Positions 21,617-30,035 of a stretch of 38,797 nucleotides of DNA are shown in pieces (the first letter of the stretch is position 1; each line of letters opens with the position of its first letter). The DNA comes from Bacillota bacterium (lineage in GTDB: Bacteria > Bacillota > Sulfobacillia > Sulfobacillales > Sulfobacillaceae). The DNA lies in NCBI GenBank assembly GCA_026627385.1, contig JAPNUR010000029.1, positions 1-38,797 on the forward strand. Reading direction: 5' to 3'. A program made the position numbers and the translations under genes. The notes under the pieces were generated by a model that searched no databases, had not been told where the DNA came from, and was given only the letters and a program-made list of their open reading frames with translations.

Positions 21617-24221
21617 CCGCCACGTTCTGCGCTCGGCCATGGAAGCGGTGTTAAGCCTGGGTGACTACGGCAACGTGCCTTCCAGCGCACGGCCTGATTT
21701 TATTGCCCGGTTGCTCGAGGCCTTGCCCGGTCTTGCAGATCATTATTGTTCACGGGGTTACCGTGGCGGATTTTGCGAGCGTTTAAGGGAAGGGACGTAC
21801 CTAGGCCACGTGGTAGAGCATGTCACCATTGAATGTCTCTTTCAGGGCGGGGAACGGGGAAGTTATGGCAAGACCCGGGAAGTCAAACCCGGTCTGGTCA
21901 TGGTGGTATTTGAGTCTGAGACCGAAGCGGGCGGTCGTCGGGCTTTGGAATACGCCGTGAAATGGGTCATTCAGCTCTGGGAGGGAAGAGCTGTTGACGT
22001 GCCGGGGGAATTGGCAGCATTTCGTCAGCAGCTGGCGGACTTTCGCTTAGGACCAAGTACTGCCGCGATTGTGGCAGCGGCGCGCCGGCGAGACATCCCG
22101 GTTGCACGGTTGGACGAGTGCAATTATGTGCGCCTGGGGCAAGGGGTGCACCAGCGCCGGATTATGGCTAGCATGACCGATTTGACCAGTGTGGTGGGTG
22201 TCGATGCGGCTCAGGACAAACGACTGACGTTACAGCTTCTCGAAAACGCCGGAATCGCGGTACCCGACCATCGCTGTATTGAGTCGGCCGATGATTTGCG
22301 GGTAGCCTTCGCGCAAATAGGGCCGCCGGTGGTCTTAAAGCCTGTCAATGGCCACCAAGGTCGCGGGGTGGCGATGTCCCTTCTCAGCCTGGAAGAGCTC
22401 GAACAGGCCTACGCCGCGGCGCGGAACGTCTGTCCGGGGCCTTTCATTATGGAGCGGCAAATTAGCGGCCGCACGTATCGCCTGCTGGTCGTGGGCGATC
22501 GCCTGGTGGCGGCGAGCGAGCGCCTCCTTCCGGCAGTGGAAGGGGATGGCGAACATACCATTCAAGAGTTGGTGGCGATACTCAATCGCGACCCGCGACG
22601 GGGACCCAATCATGGCTTTCCGTTAAGCTGGGTGGTTCTCGATGAGGAAGCGCGCACCACGCTCCACGACCAAGGATGGGAGGAGAGCAGCATCCCGCCG
22701 CGCGGCACCCGCGTCATTTTACGCCAAAGTGCTAACCTGTCTACGGGTGCCACTGCCCGCGATGTCACTGATGACGTAGGGCCGGGGCTGGCCAAGGAAG
22801 TGGTTCGTGCCGTGCGCGCGGTGGGGCTAGACATCGCGGGCGTGGACATTGTTACGCCCCGCCTCGATCAGCCGTTGGCGGCGTCGGGTGGCGCGGTCAT
22901 TGAAGTTAACGCCGCGCCCGGCTTACGGATGCATTTGTATCCTGATCAAGGGGCCCCCCGCCCTGTGGGGGATGCCATTGTCGAGTATTTATTTGCCACC
23001 CGTCCGAGCCGCATTCCCGTCGCGGCCATTACGGGCACTAACGGGAAGACAACCGTTACCCGTATGCTGGCGCATATCGGCGAGCACGCTGGATATCGCG
23101 TGGGAATGTGCACGACTGATGGCATTGCGATTGGCGGCGAATTTATCAAGTCGGGGGATTTGACGGGCCCCTGGTCTAGCCGGCTGGTGTTAAACGATCG
23201 CACGGTAGAAATGGCGGTATTGGAAACCGCCCGCGGCGGCATGGTGCGCGGCGGTTTGGGCTTTGACGACCTCGACGTAGCGGTGGTGACCAACATTGGC
23301 CCGGATCACTTAGGCCAAGATGGGATCGAGACACTGGAGGACCTGATTCATTTAAAGTCGCTCATCGTGGATGTGGTGAGGCGGGACGGGAAAGCGGTAT
23401 TAAACGCCGACGACCCCCACGTGTTCAGAATGCGTGAGCGCTGTCGCGGAAGTATTGTCTTGTTTTCGACGCGCCCGGATAACCCTGATGTCACCGAACA
23501 TTTAGCCAGCGGCGGTGAAGCCGTCTTTGTGAGGCGAGGCTATCTCTATTACGCGTCAGGAGCCAGGACCATCCGGTTAGTGGGAGTCCGGGCGTTGCCG
23601 GCGAGTTTGGGGGGACTCGCGGCGGTTAACGTGGCGAATGCGGCGGCGGCCGCGGCGGCTGCGATTGCCTTAGGCATTGCCCCGCGTCACGTGGCTGAAG
23701 GGCTCAAGAGTTTTCCCGTGGGCGGCACAGGGCTCAACCGTGGCCGCCTGGAACTGCTTTATGGGCCCGATTTGCGGGTGTTAGTCGACTACGGGCATAA
23801 CGTGCCAGCTATTACCGCGCTGGGGGATATTTGCCGGCGGCTCAAACCGCGGACCATTGTTACCGTGTTAGGGCTTCCCGGCGATCGGCGCGACGATGAT
23901 ATTCGCGCGTGTGCCAAGGTGGTGGCCGGCTTTAGCCAGCGAGTCGTCGTGCGCGAAGACCGCGATCGGCGTGGGCGCGCCGAAGGCGAGGTAGCGACAC
24001 TGATCCAAGAGGCGTTACAGGATGCCGGCGTGGGCGACATGGAGATCGTGCTCGATGAAAGAGCCGCGGTGGAGCGGGCCATTTTCACGGCACCTCCGGC
24101 GAGCCTTGTCTTAGTGCTGTACGAAGCGTACCCGTTGGTGCGGGCTGCGGCCGAGGCAGCGTTAGCGATGCGTGCTGAGTCTCTGAAAAGAGACCAGGGC
24201 GAGTGGGTGGAAGATGCCTGA
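21579..24221 (+). CDS. cphA: Cyanophycin synthetase
   Basis: 880-residue enzyme that polymerises Asp and Arg into the nitrogen reserve cyanophycin using ATP. The N-terminal domain (about 1-160) includes YLGHVVEHVTIECLFQGG. The ATP-grasp domain (about 200-470) includes VVLKPVNGHQGRGVAMS and AVIEVNAAPGLRMH. The Mur-ligase-like domain (about 480-870) includes AITGTNGKTTVTRML near 487, VTNIGPDHLGQDGIETLEDL and VLVDYGHNVPAI near 737. The length fits CphA1. GTG 21579 has GGGAGG 6 bases upstream and lies 38 bases inside the end of cphB. The cphB-cphA pair sits between veg and ispE, an insertion relative to B. subtilis. Confidence 0.96.
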   Translation: MEILTATFFPGPNRHVLRSAMEAVLSLGDYGNVPSSARPDFIARLLEALPGLADHYCSRGYRGGFCERLREGTYLGHVVEHVTIECLFQGGERGSYGKTREVKPGLVMVVFESETEAGGRRALEYAVKWVIQLWEGRAVDVPGELAAFRQQLADFRLGPSTAAIVAAARRRDIPVARLDECNYVRLGQGVHQRRIMASMTDLTSVVGVDAAQDKRLTLQLLENAGIAVPDHRCIESADDLRVAFAQIGPPVVLKPVNGHQGRGVAMSLLSLEELEQAYAAARNVCPGPFIMERQISGRTYRLLVVGDRLVAASERLLPAVEGDGEHTIQELVAILNRDPRRGPNHGFPLSWVVLDEEARTTLHDQGWEESSIPPRGTRVILRQSANLSTGATARDVTDDVGPGLAKEVVRAVRAVGLDIAGVDIVTPRLDQPLAASGGAVIEVNAAPGLRMHLYPDQGAPRPVGDAIVEYLFATRPSRIPVAAITGTNGKTTVTRMLAHIGEHAGYRVGMCTTDGIAIGGEFIKSGDLTGPWSSRLVLNDRTVEMAVLETARGGMVRGGLGFDDLDVAVVTNIGPDHLGQDGIETLEDLIHLKSLIVDVVRRDGKAVLNADDPHVFRMRERCRGSIVLFSTRPDNPDVTEHLASGGEAVFVRRGYLYYASGARTIRLVGVRALPASLGGLAAVNVANAAAAAAAAIALGIAPRHVAEGLKSFPVGGTGLNRGRLELLYGPDLRVLVDYGHNVPAITALGDICRRLKPRTIVTVLGLPGDRRDDDIRACAKVVAGFSQRVVVREDRDRRGRAEGEVATLIQEALQDAGVGDMEIVLDERAAVERAIFTAPPASLVLVLYEAYPLVRAAAEAALAMRAESLKRDQGEWVEDA

Positions 24222-24275
24222 CGAAGAGGATTTTGCCACGGGCATCCCGAAGTCTTCCCTGAGGGAGATAGAAAG

Positions 24276-25142
24276 ATGCCGTGCTATCAGGCGCCAGCCA
24301 AAATTAATCTAGGGCTCCGCGTAGGACCACGCGATACGCGCGGTTTTCATCCCATAGACACCGTGATGCAAACCGTGGCTATGAAAGACTGGCTGACCCT
24401 TGAACCTCATGACCACCTGACCTGGTCCACGACAGGCGATCCCGTCGCAGTGACGATGGATGACAACAATCTTGTGGTGCGCGCATACCACTGGTGCCGT
24501 GGTTTGAAGCCTCAGTTGCCGCCTGTTAACGGACATTTGCACAAAGTCATTTGGACCGGCGCGGGATTAGGCGGGGGAAGCTCCGACGCGGCGGCTGTGA
24601 TCCGATGGGCCTTTGAGGGAGATGCGGTGTTGACATCACCTGAGTTTCATCAACGGGCGAGCGTCCTTGGCATGGACGTTCCCTTTTTTCTTGTGGGCGG
24701 CACCGTGCGGGCCGAAGGCTATGGCGAGCACCTGACGCCGATTTTCGGAATTCCTCAACGAGCGGTGGTTCTAGCGAATCCCGGATTTTCGTTGTCCACG
24801 GCCGCCGTCTATGCGGCCTTCGATGCCGACGACGGGGTAAAACCGCTTCCTCCTATCGAGGATACGCTGGAATGTCTAAGAAGTGGGGAGGCCGTGCCTC
24901 GCGAGATGTTGGCCAATGATTTGGAAGACGCGGCCTTTCGCGTTGAACCCGCGCTCCGGAGCTTCCGCGATGTGATCCAGTCGGCCGCTGACGGTGCCCC
25001 GTTTGCCTTGTCAGGCAGTGGGCCAACCTATTACATTTTGGGTAGCGATGACGAGTGGGCCGGATGGATGGCGCGCCGCCTCCACGCGCGCGGGATCCCG
25101 CGGGTCTACCCGACCACCACGTTAGATCGCGGCTCGCAGTAA
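24276..25142 (+). CDS. ispE: 4-diphosphocytidyl-2-C-methyl-D-erythritol kinase
   Basis: 288-residue GHMP kinase of the MEP isoprenoid pathway. APAKINLGLRVGPRDTRGFH is the N-terminal substrate motif with catalytic Lys. TGAGLGGGSSDAAAVIRWAF is the ATP-binding glycine-rich loop. LGMDVPFFLVGGTVRAEGYG carries the catalytic Asp and the conserved GG, and ALSGSGPTYYIL is GHMP motif 3. ATG 24276 has GAGGGAG 9 bases upstream. It follows cphA after 54 bases and begins the run toward purR and spoVG, as in B. subtilis. Confidence 0.95.
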   Translation: MPCYQAPAKINLGLRVGPRDTRGFHPIDTVMQTVAMKDWLTLEPHDHLTWSTTGDPVAVTMDDNNLVVRAYHWCRGLKPQLPPVNGHLHKVIWTGAGLGGGSSDAAAVIRWAFEGDAVLTSPEFHQRASVLGMDVPFFLVGGTVRAEGYGEHLTPIFGIPQRAVVLANPGFSLSTAAVYAAFDADDGVKPLPPIEDTLECLRSGEAVPREMLANDLEDAAFRVEPALRSFRDVIQSAADGAPFALSGSGPTYYILGSDDEWAGWMARRLHARGIPRVYPTTTLDRGSQ

Positions 25143-25158
25143 AGGATGTGGTCACTCG

Positions 25159-25926
25159 ATGCATGCAATTGTTCTGGCAGGGCAACCCAATCATGGTTTG
25201 CTCAAGGTCCACAGTTCCGCCGCCTACGAATCAGAGATTGTCGTGGCGGGACGGCGCATGGCAGATTGGGTTTTGGATGCGTTAGAAGAGGCACCGTCTG
25301 TCAGTTCGATCGGCCTTGTTGGGCCCGAGTCCCTGCGCCGCGAAGGGGTGGTGATGGGCGCTATGACCGGCACATTGTTTGGGAACATTGTCGCCGGTCT
25401 CAAGACCGCTCCTGCCCACGCGGAGATGGTTCTTTTTGTGACTTCAGACATTCCCTGGATTACCGCCGACATTGTGGAAGCCTTTCTTCGGTCGGCTCCC
25501 CGGGATCGGGATGTGGTGTACCCCGTGATTCCGAAATCGGAGGTGTTGGCGCGGTTCGGGTCCTCAAAGCGAACCTACGTGCGGCTAAAAGAAGGCGTCT
25601 TTACGGGCGGCAATATTTTTTTGGCGCGGGTTGATGCCGTGCCGCAGCTAAAGGCGCAGGCGGAGCGCCTGATCGCGCACCGCAAGTCGCCGTGGAAACT
25701 GGCCCAAGACGTGGGATGGGGTCTCTTGGCGCGCTTTGTAACCGGGCGTCTGTCCCTTGACGACGTAGAAACCCGTGTGGGCGGGGTGTTGGGAATTACT
25801 GGGCGCGCGCTCATTTTTCCCTATGCTGAGGCGGGCGTTGACGTGGATAAGCCCGAAGATTTACGCCTCGCGGAGCTGGAACTCTCGCGCAGCCGTCGCG
25901 AGGTGCAAGGGTGGGATATCTCGTGA
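25159..25926 (+). CDS. MobA-like NTP transferase family protein
   Basis: 255-residue protein resembling the NTP_transf_3/MobA-like nucleotidyltransferase fold. MHAIVLAGQPNHGLLKV is the nucleotide-binding start, although the usual G-x-G-x-R-x-G loop is degenerate. MVLFVTSDIPWITADIVEAF contains the DxPWI motif in place of DxPxL. FTGGNIFLARVDAVPQLKAQ is the conserved second half, and YAEAGVDVDKPEDLRLAE gives the terminal DVDxPEDL. The substrate is unknown; I infer a nucleotide-sugar or cofactor role only from fold. It lies between ispE and purR and its stop overlaps the purR start. Confidence 0.75.
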   Translation: MHAIVLAGQPNHGLLKVHSSAAYESEIVVAGRRMADWVLDALEEAPSVSSIGLVGPESLRREGVVMGAMTGTLFGNIVAGLKTAPAHAEMVLFVTSDIPWITADIVEAFLRSAPRDRDVVYPVIPKSEVLARFGSSKRTYVRLKEGVFTGGNIFLARVDAVPQLKAQAERLIAHRKSPWKLAQDVGWGLLARFVTGRLSLDDVETRVGGVLGITGRALIFPYAEAGVDVDKPEDLRLAELELSRSRREVQGWDIS

Positions 25927-26753
25927 GTGATCAGCGGCAGCGGCGGTTGATTGCCCTGACCCGCTTGGTGACCGCGCGCCCGGGAGCACAAATGAATTTG
26001 ACAGATCTTGGCCGGCGCCTCAGTGTGGCCAAGTCGACGCTGAGCGAGGATTTGATGGTGGTCAAGGAGGCATTGGAAACTCACGGTCTGGGGACCATCG
26101 ATTCGCAGGTCGGGATGAGCGGCGGCGTGACCTTTACGCCCGTCTTGGATATAGAACGGACGCGCCAAGACGTCAAAGATTTTATTCGCGAACTGACCAA
26201 TCCTGACCGCATGACGCCCGACGGATTTCTCTACGTCACGGACCTCCTGTTTAGTCCCCGGCGAATCGACGTGATGGGCGATTTATTAGCCACTGCTTTC
26301 CGTTCTCTGCGCGTGGATGCCGTGGCGACGGTGGAGACGCGCGGGATTCCGCTCGCGTTGGCGGCGGCGCGCGGGTTGGGCGTGGACATGGTGCTATTGC
26401 GGCGCGATAACCGCCTGTCCGAAGGGTCTTCCCTTTCTATAAACTACCTTTCTGGATCGTCGCGCCGGGTACAGTCCATGTCGTTGGCACGCCGGGCTCC
26501 GGTACGCGGGGGGCGCATCTTGTTTGTCGATGACTTTATGCAAGCGGGCGGCACGGCCCGAGCGGCGCAGGATCTATTAGGGGATTTCGGCGCGCACGTG
26601 GTGGGGGTGGGTGTCTTGGTGGCCACGCGTCAACCCGCGCATAAGCTCGTCGAGGAATATCGCGCGATTTTAGAGTGGCATCGGGTGGAAGAAGGGATTG
26701 GCGTGGTGGAGCCGTCCGCGTGGGTCCAGGCATTGATTGGCTGGGAGGTTTGA
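25923..26753 (+). CDS. purR: Pur operon repressor PurR (PRPP-responsive)
   Basis: 276 residues. An N-terminal winged-helix domain (QRRLIALTRLVTARPGAQMN, LSVAKSTLSEDLMVVKEALE) precedes a C-terminal phosphoribosyltransferase-like domain with the PRPP-binding loop ILFVDDFMQAGGTARAAQD. In B. subtilis PurR represses purine genes, and PRPP relieves this. I chose GTG 25923 (product VSDQRQRRLIAL) because it overlaps the upstream stop and AAGGGTGGG precedes it; the frame opens at 25911. prs, which makes its effector PRPP, lies 3 kb downstream. It overlaps nothing 3' and ends 1 base before ilvA. Confidence 0.94.
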   Translation: MSDQRQRRLIALTRLVTARPGAQMNLTDLGRRLSVAKSTLSEDLMVVKEALETHGLGTIDSQVGMSGGVTFTPVLDIERTRQDVKDFIRELTNPDRMTPDGFLYVTDLLFSPRRIDVMGDLLATAFRSLRVDAVATVETRGIPLALAAARGLGVDMVLLRRDNRLSEGSSLSINYLSGSSRRVQSMSLARRAPVRGGRILFVDDFMQAGGTARAAQDLLGDFGAHVVGVGVLVATRQPAHKLVEEYRAILEWHRVEEGIGVVEPSAWVQALIGWEV

Positions 26754-26754
26754 G

Positions 26755-28014
26755 ATGTCCGAGCACTGGCCGACCGTGGAGAACGTGCGGGATGCCCAGG
26801 CCTATTTGGCGGGCGTCGTGTATCGCACGCCGCTGCAAGAATCCAGTGACATTAACGACTTGCTCGGCGGTCGGGTGTTGTTCAAACTCGAGAACCTGCA
26901 ACGGTCGGGTTCCTTCAAGTTGCGCGGCGCCTATAACCGCATCCGTGCCTTAACCGCCGATGAACTGCGGCGCGGGGTGATCGCGGCCTCCGCCGGCAAT
27001 CATGCTCAGGGGGTGGCCTTGGCGGCGGCCCTGATGGGCACGACGGCCGTTATTGTCACTCCGGAAGGCGCGTCGATTACCAAAATTGAGGCTACGCGGC
27101 GTTATGGAGCGGATGTTCGTCAGGTGGGCGAAAGTTTTGACGAGGCGTTTCAAGAAGCGACGCGTTTGGCGCGGGAATCGGGGCGGGTGCTCATTCATGC
27201 GTTTGATGATCCCTGGGTTATTGCCGGTCAAGGCACCATTGGTCTTGAGATTCTCGAAGATGCGCCATCGGCCGACGTCCTGGTGGTCCCCGTGGGGGGT
27301 GGAGGCTTGATTAGCGGGATTGCGTTGGTGGCCAAAACTCTTAACCCCCGCATCAGGGTGATTGGAGTGCAGGCTGCCGGCGCGGCTGCCGTGGTACAAT
27401 CCCGCCAGCTTGGGCACATTGAGGCGACGCCGCAGGTCCGCACCTTAGCCGATGGCATCGCGGTAAAACGGCCCGGCGTGTTAACATATGCCCTGATTCA
27501 ACAGTTCGTGGACGATGTGGTGACAGTGGACGACCACGACATTTCCCGTGCCATTGTGCTCTTTTTAGAGCGCTCGAAACTGTTGGTCGAAGGCGCGGGA
27601 GCGGTGAGCCTGGCGGCCCTCTTGGCCAAGAAGGTGTCGATGGATCAGGGCACGGTCATATCTGTCGTGAGCGGCGGAAACATTGACGTGACGTTGCTGA
27701 CGCGAATTATTGAAAAGGGGCTGGTCGAAGAAGGTCGGCAGCTGCACCTCTGCACCGTTCTTCCCGACCAGCCAGGGCAATTGTCACGCCTTTTAGATCG
27801 CATTGCGGCACTCAAGGCCAACGTGATTCGGGTCAACCATGAACGGTGGGATCCTGCGTTGACACCCCAAGATGTGCGCGTGGATATTGTTTTAGAAACG
27901 CGCGATCGGCCGCATCAGGAGACCATTGTAGCCGCCCTCGAGAGTGACGGCTACCAGATCATCCCCAGTCGCACAAAATTTTCCCTTCGCGATACCAAAA
28001 ATTTCGACAATTGA
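26755..28014 (+). CDS. ilvA: Threonine ammonia-lyase (threonine dehydratase) with C-terminal ACT-like domain
   Basis: 419-residue PLP enzyme converting threonine to 2-oxobutanoate and ammonia. The PLP Lys is in RSGSFKLRGAYNRI (SFKxRGA). ASAGNHAQGVALAAALMGTT and VPVGGGGLISGIALVAKTL are the substrate and phosphate loops. VVSGGNIDVTLLTRIIEKGL follows and an ACT-like regulatory domain begins near residue 330 (LHLCTVLPDQPGQLSRLLDR). The length and single ACT domain fit the TdcB/short IlvA type. ATG 26755 has GGGAGG 6 bases upstream. It occupies the place where B. subtilis has yabJ (ridA), between purR and spoVG. Confidence 0.93.
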   Translation: MSEHWPTVENVRDAQAYLAGVVYRTPLQESSDINDLLGGRVLFKLENLQRSGSFKLRGAYNRIRALTADELRRGVIAASAGNHAQGVALAAALMGTTAVIVTPEGASITKIEATRRYGADVRQVGESFDEAFQEATRLARESGRVLIHAFDDPWVIAGQGTIGLEILEDAPSADVLVVPVGGGGLISGIALVAKTLNPRIRVIGVQAAGAAAVVQSRQLGHIEATPQVRTLADGIAVKRPGVLTYALIQQFVDDVVTVDDHDISRAIVLFLERSKLLVEGAGAVSLAALLAKKVSMDQGTVISVVSGGNIDVTLLTRIIEKGLVEEGRQLHLCTVLPDQPGQLSRLLDRIAALKANVIRVNHERWDPALTPQDVRVDIVLETRDRPHQETIVAALESDGYQIIPSRTKFSLRDTKNFDN

Positions 28015-28042
28015 AGGAATTAAGCCGCCAGACAGCGAATAT
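28013..28042 (+). promoter_or_regulatory. Putative sigma-H promoter of spoVG
   Basis: GAAGGAATT at 28013-28021 and AGCGAATAT at 28034-28042, with a 12-base spacer, match the sigma-H consensus RnAGGAwWW/RnnGAATWW. The -35 region overlaps the ilvA stop codon. B. subtilis spoVG is a classical sigma-H gene. About 50 bases separate the expected start of transcription from the GTG. Confidence 0.75.
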
Positions 28043-28099
28043 TGATGTACCCAAACATCTGGGTCACACCAGGCATCTTTGGCGAAGGAGGATTTTGCT

Positions 28100-28354
28100 G
28101 TGGAAATTACTGACGTGCGGCTTCGACGGATGGCCACTGACGGCAAGATGAAGGCAGTAGCGTCCGTGACCTTAGATGGTGAATTCGTGATTCACGACGT
28201 AAAGGTCGTAGAAGGTCTTAAGGGGTTGTTTGTGGCCATGCCCAGCCGTAAGACTCCAGATGGGGAATTTCGCGACGTGGCACATCCCATCACCCCGCAG
28301 GCGCGTGAACGCATTCAAAAAGCGGTATTAGATGTGTTTCATTCTGCATTGTAG
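28100..28354 (+). CDS. spoVG: Septation/sporulation regulator SpoVG
   Basis: 84-residue Spo[22 protein letters not shown], then [40 protein letters not shown] and [16 protein letters not shown] cover the full family length. Known members bind nucleic acid and affect cell division and sporulation. I chose GTG 28100 because GAAGGAGG lies 8 bases upstream; the frame opens at 28079. A sigma-H type promoter precedes it. Confidence 0.97.
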   Translation: MEITDVRLRRMATDGKMKAVASVTLDGEFVIHDVKVVEGLKGLFVAMPSRKTPDGEFRDVAHPITPQARERIQKAVLDVFHSAL

Positions 28355-28392
28355 GCCGCCTGGGCGGGCCAAAGCGAAGGAAATGGAAAAAG

Positions 28393-28419
28393 CGGGGCTG
28401 TCCCAAAGGGATAGCCCCG
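28393..28419 (+). terminator. Hairpin terminator after spoVG
   Basis: CGGGGCTGTCCC (28393-28404) pairs with GGGATAGCCCCG (28408-28419), 12 pairs with one G-U, around a 3-base loop. The following sequence (ACATTGTCTTG) is only moderately T-rich. Confidence 0.65.
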
Positions 28420-28572
28420 ACATTGTCTTGACGCCAGGGCCCCTGAGGTGGTTGACTGTCCATTTGTTTGGCGGTGGTTATGGGTTTTCCCTTGGGGATG
28501 GTGGTAAGTCAGGTTCAAACTTTGGTATGCTAAACCCGGCAAATACTCGTTAGGTAACCCAGGAGGGATCGC

Positions 28573-29949
28573 ATGGCCACAACGGCAGCCATCATTCTTG
28601 CCGCAGGGCGCGGGACCCGGATGCGTTCGGGACGGGCTAAGGCACTTCATGAGCTCGGTGGCTTACCTTTGGTCGCCCATGTCGTCCGAGCCGTTGAGGA
28701 CGCTCACCTGAGCATGCCGTGGGTGGTGGTGGGATATCAAGCCCAGCGCGTTGAGGAGGTATTGGAAGGGCGCGCCTACTTTGTGTCGCAACCAGAGCTC
28801 AGCGGCACCGGCGATGCGGTGCGGCGGGCACTAGCAGCCATCCCCGATGACGTGCAGCAGGTGTTGGTCTTATACGCCGATTGTCCTTTGGTGCCGCCAG
28901 CGCTTATTACCCAGTTGCTGGAGCAGCACGACCCGCATAGGGATGCTGCCACCCTGGTGACAACCATCATGGAGAATCCGCGGGGGTACGGGCGCGTGTT
29001 GCGCGGGGATGACGGCACCGTTCAGGCTATCCGCGAAGAGCGAGATGCTGATGCGTTAGTGCAACAAATCCAGGAAATCAATACCGGCATAGGCCTGTGG
29101 CAGGTCGATGAATTGGCCGTCGCCTTGAGGGATCTGCCCGATCACGATGGCGAGCAATACCTGACGGACGCCGTCGCGAAGATTGTGGCGCGCGGCGGGC
29201 GCGTGCGCGCTATGCTGTGGGAACAGGCACATCAGGTGATGGGCGTCAACACGCGGCGCGAATTGGCCTTGGCGGAAGCGCGCCTCAGGGAAGACACCCT
29301 TGCGCGCCTCTTCGAAGAAGGGGTGACCATCGTTGACCCCGAGACCACTTACGTCGACGCGGAGGTCGAAGTCGGCCAGGATACGGTCATTTATCCCATG
29401 ACCTTCTTGCGCGGGCGGACTAAGATTGGTCGAGAGTGCCACATTGGCCCTATGGCGACGATTGTGAACAGCCGGCTGATGGATGGCGTGGTGGTTGAGC
29501 AATCGGTGGTGGAGCAGAGCGTGATTGCTAGCCACGCGCGGGTGGGGCCGTACAGCCATTTGCGGCCGGGTACCTACCTGGACCGGGATGTCAAGATTGG
29601 CAACTTTGTCGAGTTAAAAAATACCCGCGTTGGCATTGGGTCCAAAGCTGGTCACCACAGTTACTTAGGGGATGCCACGATTGGTGGGCGAGTCAATATT
29701 GGTGCGGGCACGGTGATTGTCAATTTTGACGGAACGACCAAGCACCAAACGTTTATCGGTGACGAGGCGTTTATTGGCTGCAACTCCAACCTGGTGGCGC
29801 CTATCGAAATCGGTCCGGGCGCGTACGTGGCGGCGGGCTCGACGTTAACTCAGAACGTGCCCGGCGACGCCTTGGCGATCGCGCGCGGTCGCCAGGAAAA
29901 TAAGCCGGGCTGGGCGAAGGCCCGGCGCAGTCGGCGCCACGAGCCATAA
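28573..29949 (+). CDS. glmU: Bifunctional UDP-N-acetylglucosamine pyrophosphorylase / glucosamine-1-phosphate N-acetyltransferase
   Basis: 458-residue GlmU. The N-terminal uridylyltransferase domain has IILAAGRGTRMRSGRAKALH and VLYADCPLVPPALI. The linker is followed by a left-handed beta-helix acetyltransferase (about 250-440) with hexapeptide repeats and active-site segments GPYSHLRPGTYLDRDVKIGN, FVELKNTRVG and VNFDGTTKHQTFIGDEAFIG. Both activities supply UDP-GlcNAc for peptidoglycan. ATG 28573 is preceded by CCCAGGAGGG. The glmU-prs order matches B. subtilis. Confidence 0.97.
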   Translation: MATTAAIILAAGRGTRMRSGRAKALHELGGLPLVAHVVRAVEDAHLSMPWVVVGYQAQRVEEVLEGRAYFVSQPELSGTGDAVRRALAAIPDDVQQVLVLYADCPLVPPALITQLLEQHDPHRDAATLVTTIMENPRGYGRVLRGDDGTVQAIREERDADALVQQIQEINTGIGLWQVDELAVALRDLPDHDGEQYLTDAVAKIVARGGRVRAMLWEQAHQVMGVNTRRELALAEARLREDTLARLFEEGVTIVDPETTYVDAEVEVGQDTVIYPMTFLRGRTKIGRECHIGPMATIVNSRLMDGVVVEQSVVEQSVIASHARVGPYSHLRPGTYLDRDVKIGNFVELKNTRVGIGSKAGHHSYLGDATIGGRVNIGAGTVIVNFDGTTKHQTFIGDEAFIGCNSNLVAPIEIGPGAYVAAGSTLTQNVPGDALAIARGRQENKPGWAKARRSRRHEP

Positions 29950-30035
29950 CCCGAGCCCCATGCGGAATGGTCCGATGGACGGACACAAGAGACTCCCAGG
30001 AGTGCGTCTGAAAAAATTGGGCAAGGGAGACAGTG

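Noticed and set aside
24213-24311. Small frame (32 residues) starting ATG inside the cphA end and running into ispE
   Set aside because: No small acid-soluble spore protein or other motif, and only a poor ribosome-binding site. ispE has its own good ribosome-binding site.
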